Positions 25,493 to 33,094 of a DNA stretch of 64,000 nt are shown here, one piece after another. The notes under the pieces were generated by a model. That model saw only the letters and a list, made by a program, of their open reading frames with translations. It searched no databases and was not told the origin of the DNA. The DNA comes from Bryobacteraceae bacterium (GTDB lineage: Bacteria > Acidobacteriota > Terriglobia > Bryobacterales > Bryobacteraceae), in assembly GCA_023384675.1 (NCBI GenBank), contig JAHDVK010000014.1, forward strand, positions 85,183-149,182. The letters run 5' to 3'. The translations under genes and the position numbers were made by a program. Within the stretch, counting starts at the first letter, position 1. Each line of letters opens with the position of its first letter.

Positions 25493-27013
25493 ATGGCACT
25501 CGATTCCACCAGACGACATTTCTTTTTCGGCTCAATGCTGGCCGGCTCCGTCCCGCTCGGCGGCTTCGGACTTGTGCCTTCGTTGAAGGCGTTGGGCTAC
25601 AAATCGCCCAATGAAACGATGAATATCGGCGCCATCGGCGCGGGCGGCAAAGGCTTCAGCGACCTGCGCGGCTGCGACGGCGAAAACATCGTCGCCCTGT
25701 GCGACGTGGACGATCAGCGCGCGGCCCGCACGTACAACACCTACGAAAAGGCGAAACGCTATAAGGATTTCCGCAAGATGCTCGACTCCGAGCGCGGCAA
25801 TCTCGATGCGGTGATCGTCGCCTCGCCCGACCACATGCACGGCACGCAGGCGATGTGGGCGATGCAGCGCGGCCTGCATGTGTACGTGCAGAAGCCGCTG
25901 GTGCGCACCATCTGGGAAGCGCGGCAGTTGATGGACGCGGGGCGTAAGTACAAAGTAGCCACCCAGATGGGCAACCAGGGCTATTCGAACGAAGGCACGC
26001 GCCAGTGCGCCGAAATGATCTGGGCGGGCGAAATCGGCAATGTCACCGAAGTCCACTCCTGGACCGACCGACCCATGTGGCCGCAGGGCCTCGCCAGTGT
26101 CCCGGCCGGCAGCGACGCCGTTCCCGCGACGCTCGATTGGGATCTCTGGCTCGGCATCGCGCCGGACCGCCCGTTCACCATTGGCGGCCCCGGCTACCCC
26201 AACCAGTACGGCAACTTCTATCAGCCTTTTAACTGGCGCGGCTTCTATGACTTCGGCTGCGGCGCGCTGGGCGACATGGCGTGCCATATTCTGGGCGCGC
26301 CGAACATGGCGTTGCGGCTCGGCATGCCCACGAGCGTGGAAGCGATTCAGCGCGAAGGCGTCAGCGACTTCATGTTCCCGCGCAAGTCAGTGACGAAGTT
26401 CGAGTTTCCCGCGCGCGGGTCCATGGCGCCCGTGACCCTCTACTGGTATGACGGCTGCGAGGAGACGCCGAAGATCAAAGGCGTGCCCGACGGCCAGCTC
26501 CTCGGCGACCTGCCATCGAGCCCGCGGATGATGAAGGAACGCATGGCGGCCGCCCGCGCCGGTCAGCGCCCCGCATACACCGGCATGATCGGCGGCAGCT
26601 TCGATTACGAAGAGTTCCGCAAGGTGATGGACGATCCCGAAAAGCGCTTCCCGCGTCCGGATGGCAGCCTGTTCGTCGGCGACAAGGGCATGATCACCAC
26701 CGGCACCTACGGCAGCGGCACCCGCCACGTGCCCGTCGAAAAGATGAAAGATTACCGCTTCCCCGAGCCGCTGCTGAGCCGCTCGCCGGGTCATTACCGT
26801 GACTGGATCCGCGCCTGCAAGGGTGGGGAACCGGCCTGTTCGAACTTCGACATCGCCGCGCCCTTCGTCGAGTGGATGCTGCTGGGCGTGATCGCGCTGC
26901 GCGTGGAAGGCAAGCTCGAATACGACGCCGCCAAGATGCGCTTCACCAACAACAACGAAGCCAACAAGTACCTGAAACCCACGTTCCGCAAGGGATGGAC
27001 GTTCGCCGGATAG
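25493..27013 (+). CDS. Tat-exported Gfo/Idh/MocA-family oxidoreductase
   Basis: A 506-residue NAD(P)-dependent dehydrogenase-like protein. STRRHFFFGSMLAGS (residues 5-19) is a twin-arginine leader, so the folded protein with cofactor is exported. The Rossmann strand is MNIGAIGAGGKGFSDL and VALCDVDDQRAARTY follows. The family EKP motif appears as VYVQKPLVRTIWEA, keeping the catalytic Lys-Pro. C-terminal NNNEANKYLKPTFRKGW is the usual end of this Acidobacteria/Planctomycetes branch, thought to act on sugars. The start at 25493 is fixed by GGGAGG and the Tat leader; the longer frame upstream overlaps the PI-PLC-like gene. It ends 20 bases before a strong terminator. Confidence 0.92.
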   Translation: MALDSTRRHFFFGSMLAGSVPLGGFGLVPSLKALGYKSPNETMNIGAIGAGGKGFSDLRGCDGENIVALCDVDDQRAARTYNTYEKAKRYKDFRKMLDSERGNLDAVIVASPDHMHGTQAMWAMQRGLHVYVQKPLVRTIWEARQLMDAGRKYKVATQMGNQGYSNEGTRQCAEMIWAGEIGNVTEVHSWTDRPMWPQGLASVPAGSDAVPATLDWDLWLGIAPDRPFTIGGPGYPNQYGNFYQPFNWRGFYDFGCGALGDMACHILGAPNMALRLGMPTSVEAIQREGVSDFMFPRKSVTKFEFPARGSMAPVTLYWYDGCEETPKIKGVPDGQLLGDLPSSPRMMKERMAAARAGQRPAYTGMIGGSFDYEEFRKVMDDPEKRFPRPDGSLFVGDKGMITTGTYGSGTRHVPVEKMKDYRFPEPLLSRSPGHYRDWIRACKGGEPACSNFDIAAPFVEWMLLGVIALRVEGKLEYDAAKMRFTNNNEANKYLKPTFRKGWTFAG

Positions 27014-27033
27014 CGGCTGGCATCGAAAAAGTA

Positions 27034-27061
27034 AAAGGGCCGCCCGGAGGGGCGGCCCTTT
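27034..27061. terminator. Bidirectional intrinsic terminator
   Basis: A perfect 12-bp stem (27034-27045 with 27050-27061) closed by a GGAG loop lies between convergent genes. In the plus direction only TTT follows. In the minus direction the stem is followed by TTTTACTTTTT, a better U tract. It probably ends both the oxidoreductase and the DUF5684-like transcripts. Confidence 0.88.
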
Positions 27062-27086
27062 GCATGCGTGTGCGGATCGCGCGTGG

Positions 27087-27494
27087 CTACGCCGGGGCCG
27101 GAGCGTGTCCGGGCTGTGCCGCGGCGGGCCCCACATAGCGCGCCCCCCCGAACCCCAGGATCAAATAGAAGATCGGAGCCAGCAGCAGCAGCCCGATGCC
27201 GAAGCCCGCGCCCTGTCCGAAGCTTTTCGCCAGGTCCATGCAGACTAGAATGGCCACGACGAAGTTGACGAGCGGGATGAAGAAGAGCACCACCCACCAT
27301 GTGGGGCGCCCCACGATCTTCATCAGCACGATGACGTTGTAAATCGGCACGATAGCCGCCCAGCCGGGCTGGCCTGCCTTTGCGAATACCTTCCACACGG
27401 CGGCAATCATGACGACGACGACCGCGAGCCAGAAAAGCATGAAGAGACCGCCGAAAACGGCCAGCCCCCCTCCTACTGCAACATCAGGATCCAT
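27087..27494 (-). CDS. DUF5684-like small membrane protein
   Basis: A 135-residue membrane protein with four hydrophobic helices: at residues 7-33 (GGGLAVFGGLFMLFWLAVVVVMIAAVW), then WWVVLFFIPLVNFVVAILVCMDL, then FGIGLLLLAPIFYLILGFG. The signature AGQPGWAAIVPIYNVIVLMKIVGRP is that of the DUF5684/signal-peptidase-I-adjacent membrane family. Function is unknown. The ATG at 27494 is preceded by AAAGGAGG seven bases upstream, stronger evidence than the in-frame GTG/ATG codons further up. A short Ala-Pro tail ends the protein. Alone in its transcript; its 3' end meets the bidirectional terminator. Confidence 0.88.
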   Translation of the reverse strand: MDPDVAVGGGLAVFGGLFMLFWLAVVVVMIAAVWKVFAKAGQPGWAAIVPIYNVIVLMKIVGRPTWWVVLFFIPLVNFVVAILVCMDLAKSFGQGAGFGIGLLLLAPIFYLILGFGGARYVGPAAAQPGHAPAPA

Positions 27495-27592
27495 TCGGAC
27501 TCCTCCTTTTACTAATTGGGTTGGCATCCCGGCCCGCGTAGGACCGTTATGGCAGTCTAACCAATGAACGTCTTGATGTCCAGAAAGAAATT

Positions 27593-28384
27593 TCAGTCCC
27601 GCAGGGGCGCGGGAATGCTTTTGAAGGCGATCGCCTGCCCGGTAGGCAGCACGAGAGGCCGGAAAATCGAGCCCGCGAAGAAATCGTCCACGGCGCGGCG
27701 CGCGCCGGGACAGGTGGGAAAACCATAGTCGTCAAACACGACGCAACCGCCCACGGCGAGCCGCGGCCAGATGAATTCCAGGCAGTCCGTGATAGAGCGG
27801 TAAATGTCCGCGTCGATATGGGCGAAGGCGATGGCCCGGCGCTCGAGGCCGGCGAAGGTGCTGGGGAACTGGCCGGGGTAATAGTCGCAACGTTCAGGAA
27901 AGCCGACGAATTCGCGCACGGCATCGAGCGAGGTGTCATCGAAATCGCCCTGTTTGTGCCAGTCGCGCGAGGGGTCGGTGGCCGGCATCCCGGCGAACGT
28001 GTCGAACAGCAGCAGCCGCTTCGGCGAGCCCCGGTCCTCCAGAAACGCGGCAATCATGCGCGCCGTGCCGCCTTTGTACACGCCGCACTCCCACACGTCG
28101 CCCTCGAGCGAAAGGGCCTGCTCAAGCAGGGTGAGCAACACGTAGTAGCGGTCCGGCGATCCCAACGCATGGGCCGCGCCCAGCGCGCCATAGCGCTGAA
28201 ACGGAGCGGCCGGATCGAGCCAGGGGTGGTAGACGGGCTGGTAGAAATCGAGGTTGTCCACCAGTCCTTCCAACTCGGCCGCATCTGAATAGTAGCGGAC
28301 GGGTGCGGGCGGGACCGGCGGGACCGGTGCGGGCGGAGAGGGTTCGAGCCGCCGCAGGAGGGCAATCAAGTATTTCTTCAACAT
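27593..28384 (-). CDS. TylF/MycF-like SAM-dependent O-methyltransferase
   Basis: A 263-residue protein of the macrocin-O-methyltransferase (TylF) fold. VWECGVYKGGTARMIAAFLED is motif I, RLLLFDTFAGMPATDPSRDWHKQGDF the next strand and loop, AIAFAHIDADIYRSITDCLEFIWPRL the metal/substrate region with the conserved Asp pair, and GGCVVFDDYGFPTCPGARRAVDDFF the last conserved block. The family methylates sugar hydroxyls, often on antibiotics or surface glycans. The ATG at 28384 is chosen since the longer frame crosses the divergent promoter region. A hydrophobic/basic N-terminus (MLKKYLIALLRRL) may associate with the membrane. It is divergent from the five-gene unit beginning at 28527. Confidence 0.88.
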   Translation of the reverse strand: MLKKYLIALLRRLEPSPPAPVPPVPPAPVRYYSDAAELEGLVDNLDFYQPVYHPWLDPAAPFQRYGALGAAHALGSPDRYYVLLTLLEQALSLEGDVWECGVYKGGTARMIAAFLEDRGSPKRLLLFDTFAGMPATDPSRDWHKQGDFDDTSLDAVREFVGFPERCDYYPGQFPSTFAGLERRAIAFAHIDADIYRSITDCLEFIWPRLAVGGCVVFDDYGFPTCPGARRAVDDFFAGSIFRPLVLPTGQAIAFKSIPAPLRD

Positions 28385-28411
28385 CGGCGGTCGGGCGCGC
28401 AGCCTGCGGTC

Positions 28412-28417
28412 AGTGTA
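28412..28417 (-). promoter_or_regulatory. TACACT -10-like box for the TylF-like gene
   Basis: TACACT on the minus strand, 27 bases before the ATG at 28384. It mirrors an identical box on the plus strand at 28496, so the 142-base gap holds two divergent boxes. Confidence 0.35.
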
Positions 28418-28495
28418 CAACACGCACGGCGCGTACATTGTGCTGCTCTTTTGGCCGTTCGGGCATCTGCCATAAGGGGAGCGGAACAAAGGCTG

Positions 28496-28501
28496 TACAC
28501 T
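28496..28501 (+). promoter_or_regulatory. TACACT -10-like box for the five-gene unit
   Basis: TACACT lies 25 bases before the ATG at 28527, with AAGGA as ribosome site between. No convincing -35 hexamer. Confidence 0.35.
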
Positions 28502-28526
28502 GTGAGTAACCCCTAAGGATCCCAAC

Positions 28527-29624
28527 ATGGCCACATCTCTCACCATTCCTTCCAGTCTGGAACCACGCATGGCCGAAGCGCGCGCGCGCCTCGACGCCTG
28601 GACCCGCGAGATGATCCAATGGCACTTTTCGCCCGAGACCGGAGCGCCGTTCTGGCTCGATTATGCCGCGAAACTGGGCTGGGATCCCCGCAAGGAGATC
28701 CACAACTACGAGGATCTGGACAAACTCGGCTTCTTCCAGGACGAGTGGCTGCGCGGCGGTCCCGTCGAGCGCTGGATTCCGCGCGGCCTTGCCGGCAAGC
28801 CGATTTATGTCTTCGAGACCGGCGGCTCGACAGGCGTTCCCAAGTCCCGCATTTCGTCCGAAGACTTCCGCGTCGACTACGAGCACTTCTCCGAAACGCT
28901 GCCCAATGAGGGTTTCCCGAAAGGCTCGGACTGGATTCATGTTGGTCCCTCCGGTCCCCGCCGCCTGCGCCTTGCCGTCGAGCATCTGGCGCAGCACCGT
29001 GGCGGCACGTGTTTTTCCGTGGATCTCGATCCCCGCTGGGTCATCAAGCTGATCAAACGCGGCGCCATGGCCGAAGTGGAGGCCTACAAGCGCCATGTTA
29101 TCGATCAGGCGCTCACCATCATGAAGGCGCACGACAGCGTGCAGTGCATGTTCACCACGCCCAAGCTGCTGGAGGCGCTCTGCGAGAGGATCAACCTGCG
29201 CAAGGCGGGCATCAAGGGCATCTTCTGCGGCGGTACCGAGATGACGCCGCAATGGGTGCGGTTTGCGCATGAGGAACTCCTGGAAGGCGTTGCCTTCGCG
29301 CCCACGTACGGCAACACGCTGATGGGCCTCGCGGTGTCGCGCCCGGTGAAGGCCGAGGATGGCTGGGCGATTGTCTATTACCCGCCTTCGCCGCGGGCGA
29401 TGGTGGAAGTTGTGAATCCTCAGAAGCCCACTGAGGTCGTCGGCTACGGGGAAACAGGCCGAGTGCGCCTGACTACTCTGACGCGCGAGTTCTTCGTGCC
29501 CCGCTTCCTGGAGCGCGATGAGGCCGAGCGCGACGTGCCTTACGAAAAATACCCCTGGGATGGCGTGCGGAACGTCCGCCCGTTCCAGAAGCTCGAAAAA
29601 TCCGTGGTTGAGGGGGTGTATTAG
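28527..29624 (+). CDS. Adenylate-forming (LuxE/phenylacetate-CoA ligase-like) enzyme
   Basis: A 365-residue member of the ANL adenylating superfamily, in the short form seen in acyl-protein synthetase LuxE and related ligases. The ATP loop is FETGGSTGVPKS (Thr98-Lys106), followed by WIHVGPSGPRRLRLAVEHLA. GIKGIFCGGTEMTPQWVR and FAPTYGNTLMG are the later ANL motifs, and GYGETGRVRLTTLTREFFVPRF is a shortened end. It lacks the full mobile C-terminal domain of CoA ligases. It probably activates a carboxylate as acyl-adenylate and passes it to a thiol. It overlaps the next gene by one base (TAGTG), so ligase and reductase are made together. First gene of the unit. Confidence 0.8.
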   Translation: MATSLTIPSSLEPRMAEARARLDAWTREMIQWHFSPETGAPFWLDYAAKLGWDPRKEIHNYEDLDKLGFFQDEWLRGGPVERWIPRGLAGKPIYVFETGGSTGVPKSRISSEDFRVDYEHFSETLPNEGFPKGSDWIHVGPSGPRRLRLAVEHLAQHRGGTCFSVDLDPRWVIKLIKRGAMAEVEAYKRHVIDQALTIMKAHDSVQCMFTTPKLLEALCERINLRKAGIKGIFCGGTEMTPQWVRFAHEELLEGVAFAPTYGNTLMGLAVSRPVKAEDGWAIVYYPPSPRAMVEVVNPQKPTEVVGYGETGRVRLTTLTREFFVPRFLERDEAERDVPYEKYPWDGVRNVRPFQKLEKSVVEGVY

Positions 29625-31066
29625 TGCTGCACATTCCGATTCTTCGCCACGGGCGGGAGTACCGGTCGATCGACACCGCCCCCGCCGTGCATTTCCTCAC
29701 TCGCGAACCCATTGCCGAGGTCTCGCAGGCCAATTTCGGCCTGATTCGCCGCGACCTGATGAAGCAGGAAGCGGCGCGCGAGACGCTGGCCCGCTTCAGC
29801 ACCCGCGAATTGATCGAGCTGTGCGAGCGCGCCGGCGAGATCTTCCTGAACGGTACGCTTCCGCTCGGGGACGCGCAACAGTCGCCTCAGGATTATGTCG
29901 AGCAAACGTCGGCTACCACCGGCATGCCCTGGGTGCTGATCCGTCGCAACATGGCCAAGGTCCACGCCATGTTCACATCGATGGAGACAGTGCTGAACGG
30001 ATTGACGCGCGGGCTTTCCATGGAGGTATTGGACCGGGGATATTCGATGGCCGGCTCGCCGATTTCGTTCTTCCCGCGCGGCGCCTCGATGGGTGTGGTG
30101 CTGCCTTCGAACTCGCCCGCCGTGCATTCGCTGTGGATTCCTGCGATCGCTTTGAAGACGCCGCTCGTGTTGAAACCCGGCTCGGCCGAACCGTGGACGC
30201 CGATTCGCATCATCCAGGCCTTTTTGCAGGCGGGCGCGCCGCCGGAGGCTTTCTGCTACTATCCCACGGACCATGGCGGCGCGAATGAAATCCTACGTTC
30301 CACCGGCCGTGGAATGCTGTTCGGCGATGTCGGTGCGGTGAAGCACTGGGCCACCGATCCGCGCATCGAGCTTCACGGCCCTGGCTACTCGAAGGTCGTG
30401 ATCGGCGACGATTGCATCGACGACTGGGAGCGCTACATCGATTTGATCGCGCGCTCGATTGCCGACAATGGCGGGCGCTCCTGCATCAACGCCTCGGGCG
30501 TCTGGGTGACGCGCCACGCCGATAAGATCGCTGAAGCGCTGGCCGAGCGCCTGTCCACGATCCGCCCGCGCGCCGCGGACGATCCTGAAGCCGGCATTGC
30601 GCCGTTCGCCAACCCCGAAGTCGGCCGCCGCATCAGCGGCATGGTGGACGCGGGCCTTGCTGAGCCCGGCGCTCGCGATGTTTCGGCGCAATACCGCCCC
30701 GAGCGCTGCGTCGAGTGGCAGGGCTGCACCTACGTTCTGCCCACGATCGTGCGCTGCGACGCGCCGGAACACACGCTGGCGAACAAGGAGTATCTGTTCC
30801 CGTTCGCTTCCGTGCTCGAGGTGGCGGAGAGCGAGATCCCCGAGGTGCTGGGCCCCACGCTGGTGGTTACCGCGATTACGCGTAACCCGCTGTTGATCAA
30901 CCGCTTGCTCGCTTCGCCGCATGTCGGCCGCCTGAATATCGGCGCCGTGCCGACCAACGTCATCAGTTGGGATCAGCCCCACGAAGGCAACCTCTTCGAT
31001 CACTTGTACGCGCGGCGCGCGTTTCAGATGGTGGAGGAGCCGGCGCTGGCCGGGGCCGCGCAGTAA
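29624..31066 (+). CDS. Aldehyde dehydrogenase-fold, probable thioester/acyl reductase (LuxC-like)
   Basis: A 480-residue ALDH-superfamily protein. The nucleophile is Cys287 in DNGGRSCINASG. PSNSPAVHSLWIP (Asn163) supplies the oxyanion asparagine and VLKPGSAEPWTP (Lys184) the cofactor-binding lysine. The general-base glutamate of ordinary ALDHs (the ELGGK region) is replaced by HGPGYSK, as expected for enzymes that work on thioesters in the acyl-to-aldehyde direction and do not oxidise free aldehydes. With the adenylating enzyme it forms a LuxE/LuxC-like pair that could reduce a carboxylic acid to an aldehyde. The GTG start shares one base with the upstream stop. Substrate and direction are inferred. 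Confidence 0.8.
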   Translation: MLHIPILRHGREYRSIDTAPAVHFLTREPIAEVSQANFGLIRRDLMKQEAARETLARFSTRELIELCERAGEIFLNGTLPLGDAQQSPQDYVEQTSATTGMPWVLIRRNMAKVHAMFTSMETVLNGLTRGLSMEVLDRGYSMAGSPISFFPRGASMGVVLPSNSPAVHSLWIPAIALKTPLVLKPGSAEPWTPIRIIQAFLQAGAPPEAFCYYPTDHGGANEILRSTGRGMLFGDVGAVKHWATDPRIELHGPGYSKVVIGDDCIDDWERYIDLIARSIADNGGRSCINASGVWVTRHADKIAEALAERLSTIRPRAADDPEAGIAPFANPEVGRRISGMVDAGLAEPGARDVSAQYRPERCVEWQGCTYVLPTIVRCDAPEHTLANKEYLFPFASVLEVAESEIPEVLGPTLVVTAITRNPLLINRLLASPHVGRLNIGAVPTNVISWDQPHEGNLFDHLYARRAFQMVEEPALAGAAQ

Positions 31067-31069
31067 CTC

Positions 31070-32380
31070 ATGAAGATTCTGTCGCTTACAGCCGGGGCCG
31101 CGAACATGTATTGCGGCTCCTGTCTGCGCGACAATGCGCTGGCGGGCGAACTGCTCCGGCAGGGGCATGAGGTGACGCTCATGCCCGTGTACACACCCAC
31201 AAAAACCGACGAAAACAACGCTTCCAAGGGCAAAAAAGTGCTCTTTGGAGGCATTTCCGTGTATCTTCAGCAGAACTCGGCGCTGTTCCGCCAGACACCC
31301 TGGCTGATTGACCGGCTGTGGGATGGCCGTTGGGCGCTGGAGGCCGCCGCGCGCCGCTCCATCGACGTGAACCCCAAGTTTCTGGGCGAGATGACCGTGT
31401 CGATGCTCGAAGGCCGCGATGGCCGGCTGGTGAAAGAGTTCCGCAAGTTTGAGAGCTGGCTGAAGGATCAGCCCCGGCCGGACATCATCAACCTGCCGAA
31501 TGCGCTGCTGATTTCCATCGCTCCATCCATCAAGCGCGTCTACAACGGCCCGGTCACGGTGACGATGCAGGGCGAGGACCTGTTCCTCGATCAATTGCAG
31601 GAGCCATATCAGTCGCGGGCCCGCGAGCTGATTCGCGCCCACGCGCCTGCCGTGGATGGATTCATTTCGATCAGCGACTGGTACGCCGATCACATGGCCG
31701 CTTATCTCGGCCTGCCGCGCGAGCGGGTGCATGCCACGCCGCTGGGGGTGCGCGCGGACGACTTCACGCGCGCTCCGGAACGGCAGGACGGCGTCTTTCG
31801 CGTGGGTTATCTCGCACGTATCGCTCCCGAGAAAGGCCTGCATGTGCTGGCCGAAGCCTGGCGCGAATTCCGCAAGCAGTCCTCTGGCCCAGCGCGCCTG
31901 GAGGCCGCGGGCTATCTGGCCCCGGAACACCGCCCGTATCTCGATTCGATCGAAAAGCAGTTGAACGGCTGGGGGCTGGCCGGCGAATTTGCGTATCTCG
32001 GTGAACTGGGCAGGCCCGAAAAGCTACGGTTTCTCTCATCCCTCGACGCGTTTTGCGTGCCGCCGGTGTATGACGACCCGAAGGGATTGTATTTGCTGGA
32101 GGCGATGGCGAGCGGGGTGCCCGTGGTTGCGCCTGCGCGGGGCGCGCTGATTGAACACGTGGATGCGTGCGAAGGCGGTCTGCTGGTGGCGCCCGACGAT
32201 GCGGGCGCGATTGCCGGGGCATTTTTGGAACTCGCCGAGAATCCCGTGCGCGCGCGTGCCCTCGGCGCGAGCGGCCATCTGGGAGTCGCCCGCCAGCGGT
32301 CGCTGCAGATGATGGCCCGCCGGACCCTGGCTGTGTACCAATCCATCATCGCCCCCTTGCAGACAGCCGCGCCCGCCTGA
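31070..32380 (+). CDS. Family 4 glycosyltransferase with N-terminal CGSC motif
   Basis: A 436-residue GT-B glycosyltransferase. The N-terminus LTAGAANMYCGSCLRDNALAGELLRQGHEV has a conserved-looking CxxCxRDN in the first Rossmann loop. The acceptor side continues with FGGISVYLQQNSALFR. The donor domain shows VGYLARIAPEKGLHVLAEAW, FLSSLDAFCVPPVYDDPKGLYLLEAMASGVPVVAPARG with the ED/EA catalytic glutamate region, and GGLLVAPDDA. There is no signal peptide, so it acts at the cytoplasmic face with a nucleotide sugar. It starts three bases after the dehydrogenase stop. Its role may be to glycosylate the product of the upstream pair before export. Confidence 0.9.
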   Translation: MKILSLTAGAANMYCGSCLRDNALAGELLRQGHEVTLMPVYTPTKTDENNASKGKKVLFGGISVYLQQNSALFRQTPWLIDRLWDGRWALEAAARRSIDVNPKFLGEMTVSMLEGRDGRLVKEFRKFESWLKDQPRPDIINLPNALLISIAPSIKRVYNGPVTVTMQGEDLFLDQLQEPYQSRARELIRAHAPAVDGFISISDWYADHMAAYLGLPRERVHATPLGVRADDFTRAPERQDGVFRVGYLARIAPEKGLHVLAEAWREFRKQSSGPARLEAAGYLAPEHRPYLDSIEKQLNGWGLAGEFAYLGELGRPEKLRFLSSLDAFCVPPVYDDPKGLYLLEAMASGVPVVAPARGALIEHVDACEGGLLVAPDDAGAIAGAFLELAENPVRARALGASGHLGVARQRSLQMMARRTLAVYQSIIAPLQTAAPA

Positions 32381-32416
32381 TGTGCTGCAATAGGAGGTCG
32401 GACTTCCAACGCCGCC

Positions 32417-33094
32417 ATGCTGCAAGTCGAAGAGATCCACAAGAGTTACCCCACGCCGGGAGGCGAGCTTGAGATCCTGCACGGGGTAACGTTTAAGCTG
32501 GACGAGGGCGAGTCGCTTGCCGTGATGGGCCCGAGCGGCTGCGGCAAATCCACTTTGCTGCAAATCCTGGGCGCGCTGGAGCCGCCTACCAGCGGCACAG
32601 TGACGCTCGACGGTGTGAACCCTTACTCGCTGCCCGAATCCGAGCAGGCGCTGTTCCGCAACACCCGCGTGGGTTTCGTGTTTCAGGACCATAGCCTGCT
32701 GCCGCAACTGACGGTGGAGGAGAACGTGCTGACGCCGCTACTGGTGGGGCCGCGAGATCCGGAAGCGCCCGCCCGCGCGCGCCGCCTGATTGAGGAAGTG
32801 GGTCTGGTCCACCGCCTGAAGCACCGGCCGGGCGAGCTTTCGGGCGGCGAGAAGCAACGCGTGGCGATCGCGCGGGCGTTGATCCGCCAGCCGAAGCTGC
32901 TGTTATGCGACGAGCCCACCGGCAACCTGGATCAGCAGTCGGCCGGCAACGTCGCGGACCTGCTCGACCGCTTGCAGCGGGAACGGCGCATGACGATCGT
33001 CCTGGTGACGCACAGCCAGGAACTGGCCGGGCGTTTCGGCCGGCGCGCCTCGCTCGCCGCGGGTGTGTTTGCCGAGAGCCGGAACGGGCAATGA
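32417..33094 (+). CDS. ABC transporter ATP-binding protein (MacB/LolD type)
   Basis: A 225-residue ATPase. Walker A is GPSGCGKST (residues 38-46), the signature is [16 protein letters not shown] (near 140), Walker B is [15 protein letters not shown] and the switch histidine lies in [10 protein letters not shown]. The motifs [15 protein letters not shown] and CDEPTGNLD place it in the LolD/MacB/FtsE group that drives mechanotransmission through FtsX-fold permeases rather than classical import. Its stop overlaps the ATG of the permease by four bases, so the pair forms one transporter. It starts 36 bases after the glycosyltransferase stop, following a TAGGAGG sequence. Confidence 0.95.
   Translation: MLQVEEIHKSYPTPGGELEILHGVTFKLDEGESLAVMGPSGCGKSTLLQILGALEPPTSGTVTLDGVNPYSLPESEQALFRNTRVGFVFQDHSLLPQLTVEENVLTPLLVGPRDPEAPARARRLIEEVGLVHRLKHRPGELSGGEKQRVAIARALIRQPKLLLCDEPTGNLDQQSAGNVADLLDRLQRERRMTIVLVTHSQELAGRFGRRASLAAGVFAESRNGQ

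Noticed and set aside
32905..33090. N-terminal extension of the FtsX permease
   Set aside because: It reads the ABC ATPase gene in another frame; the ATGA overlap at 33091 gives a normal start.
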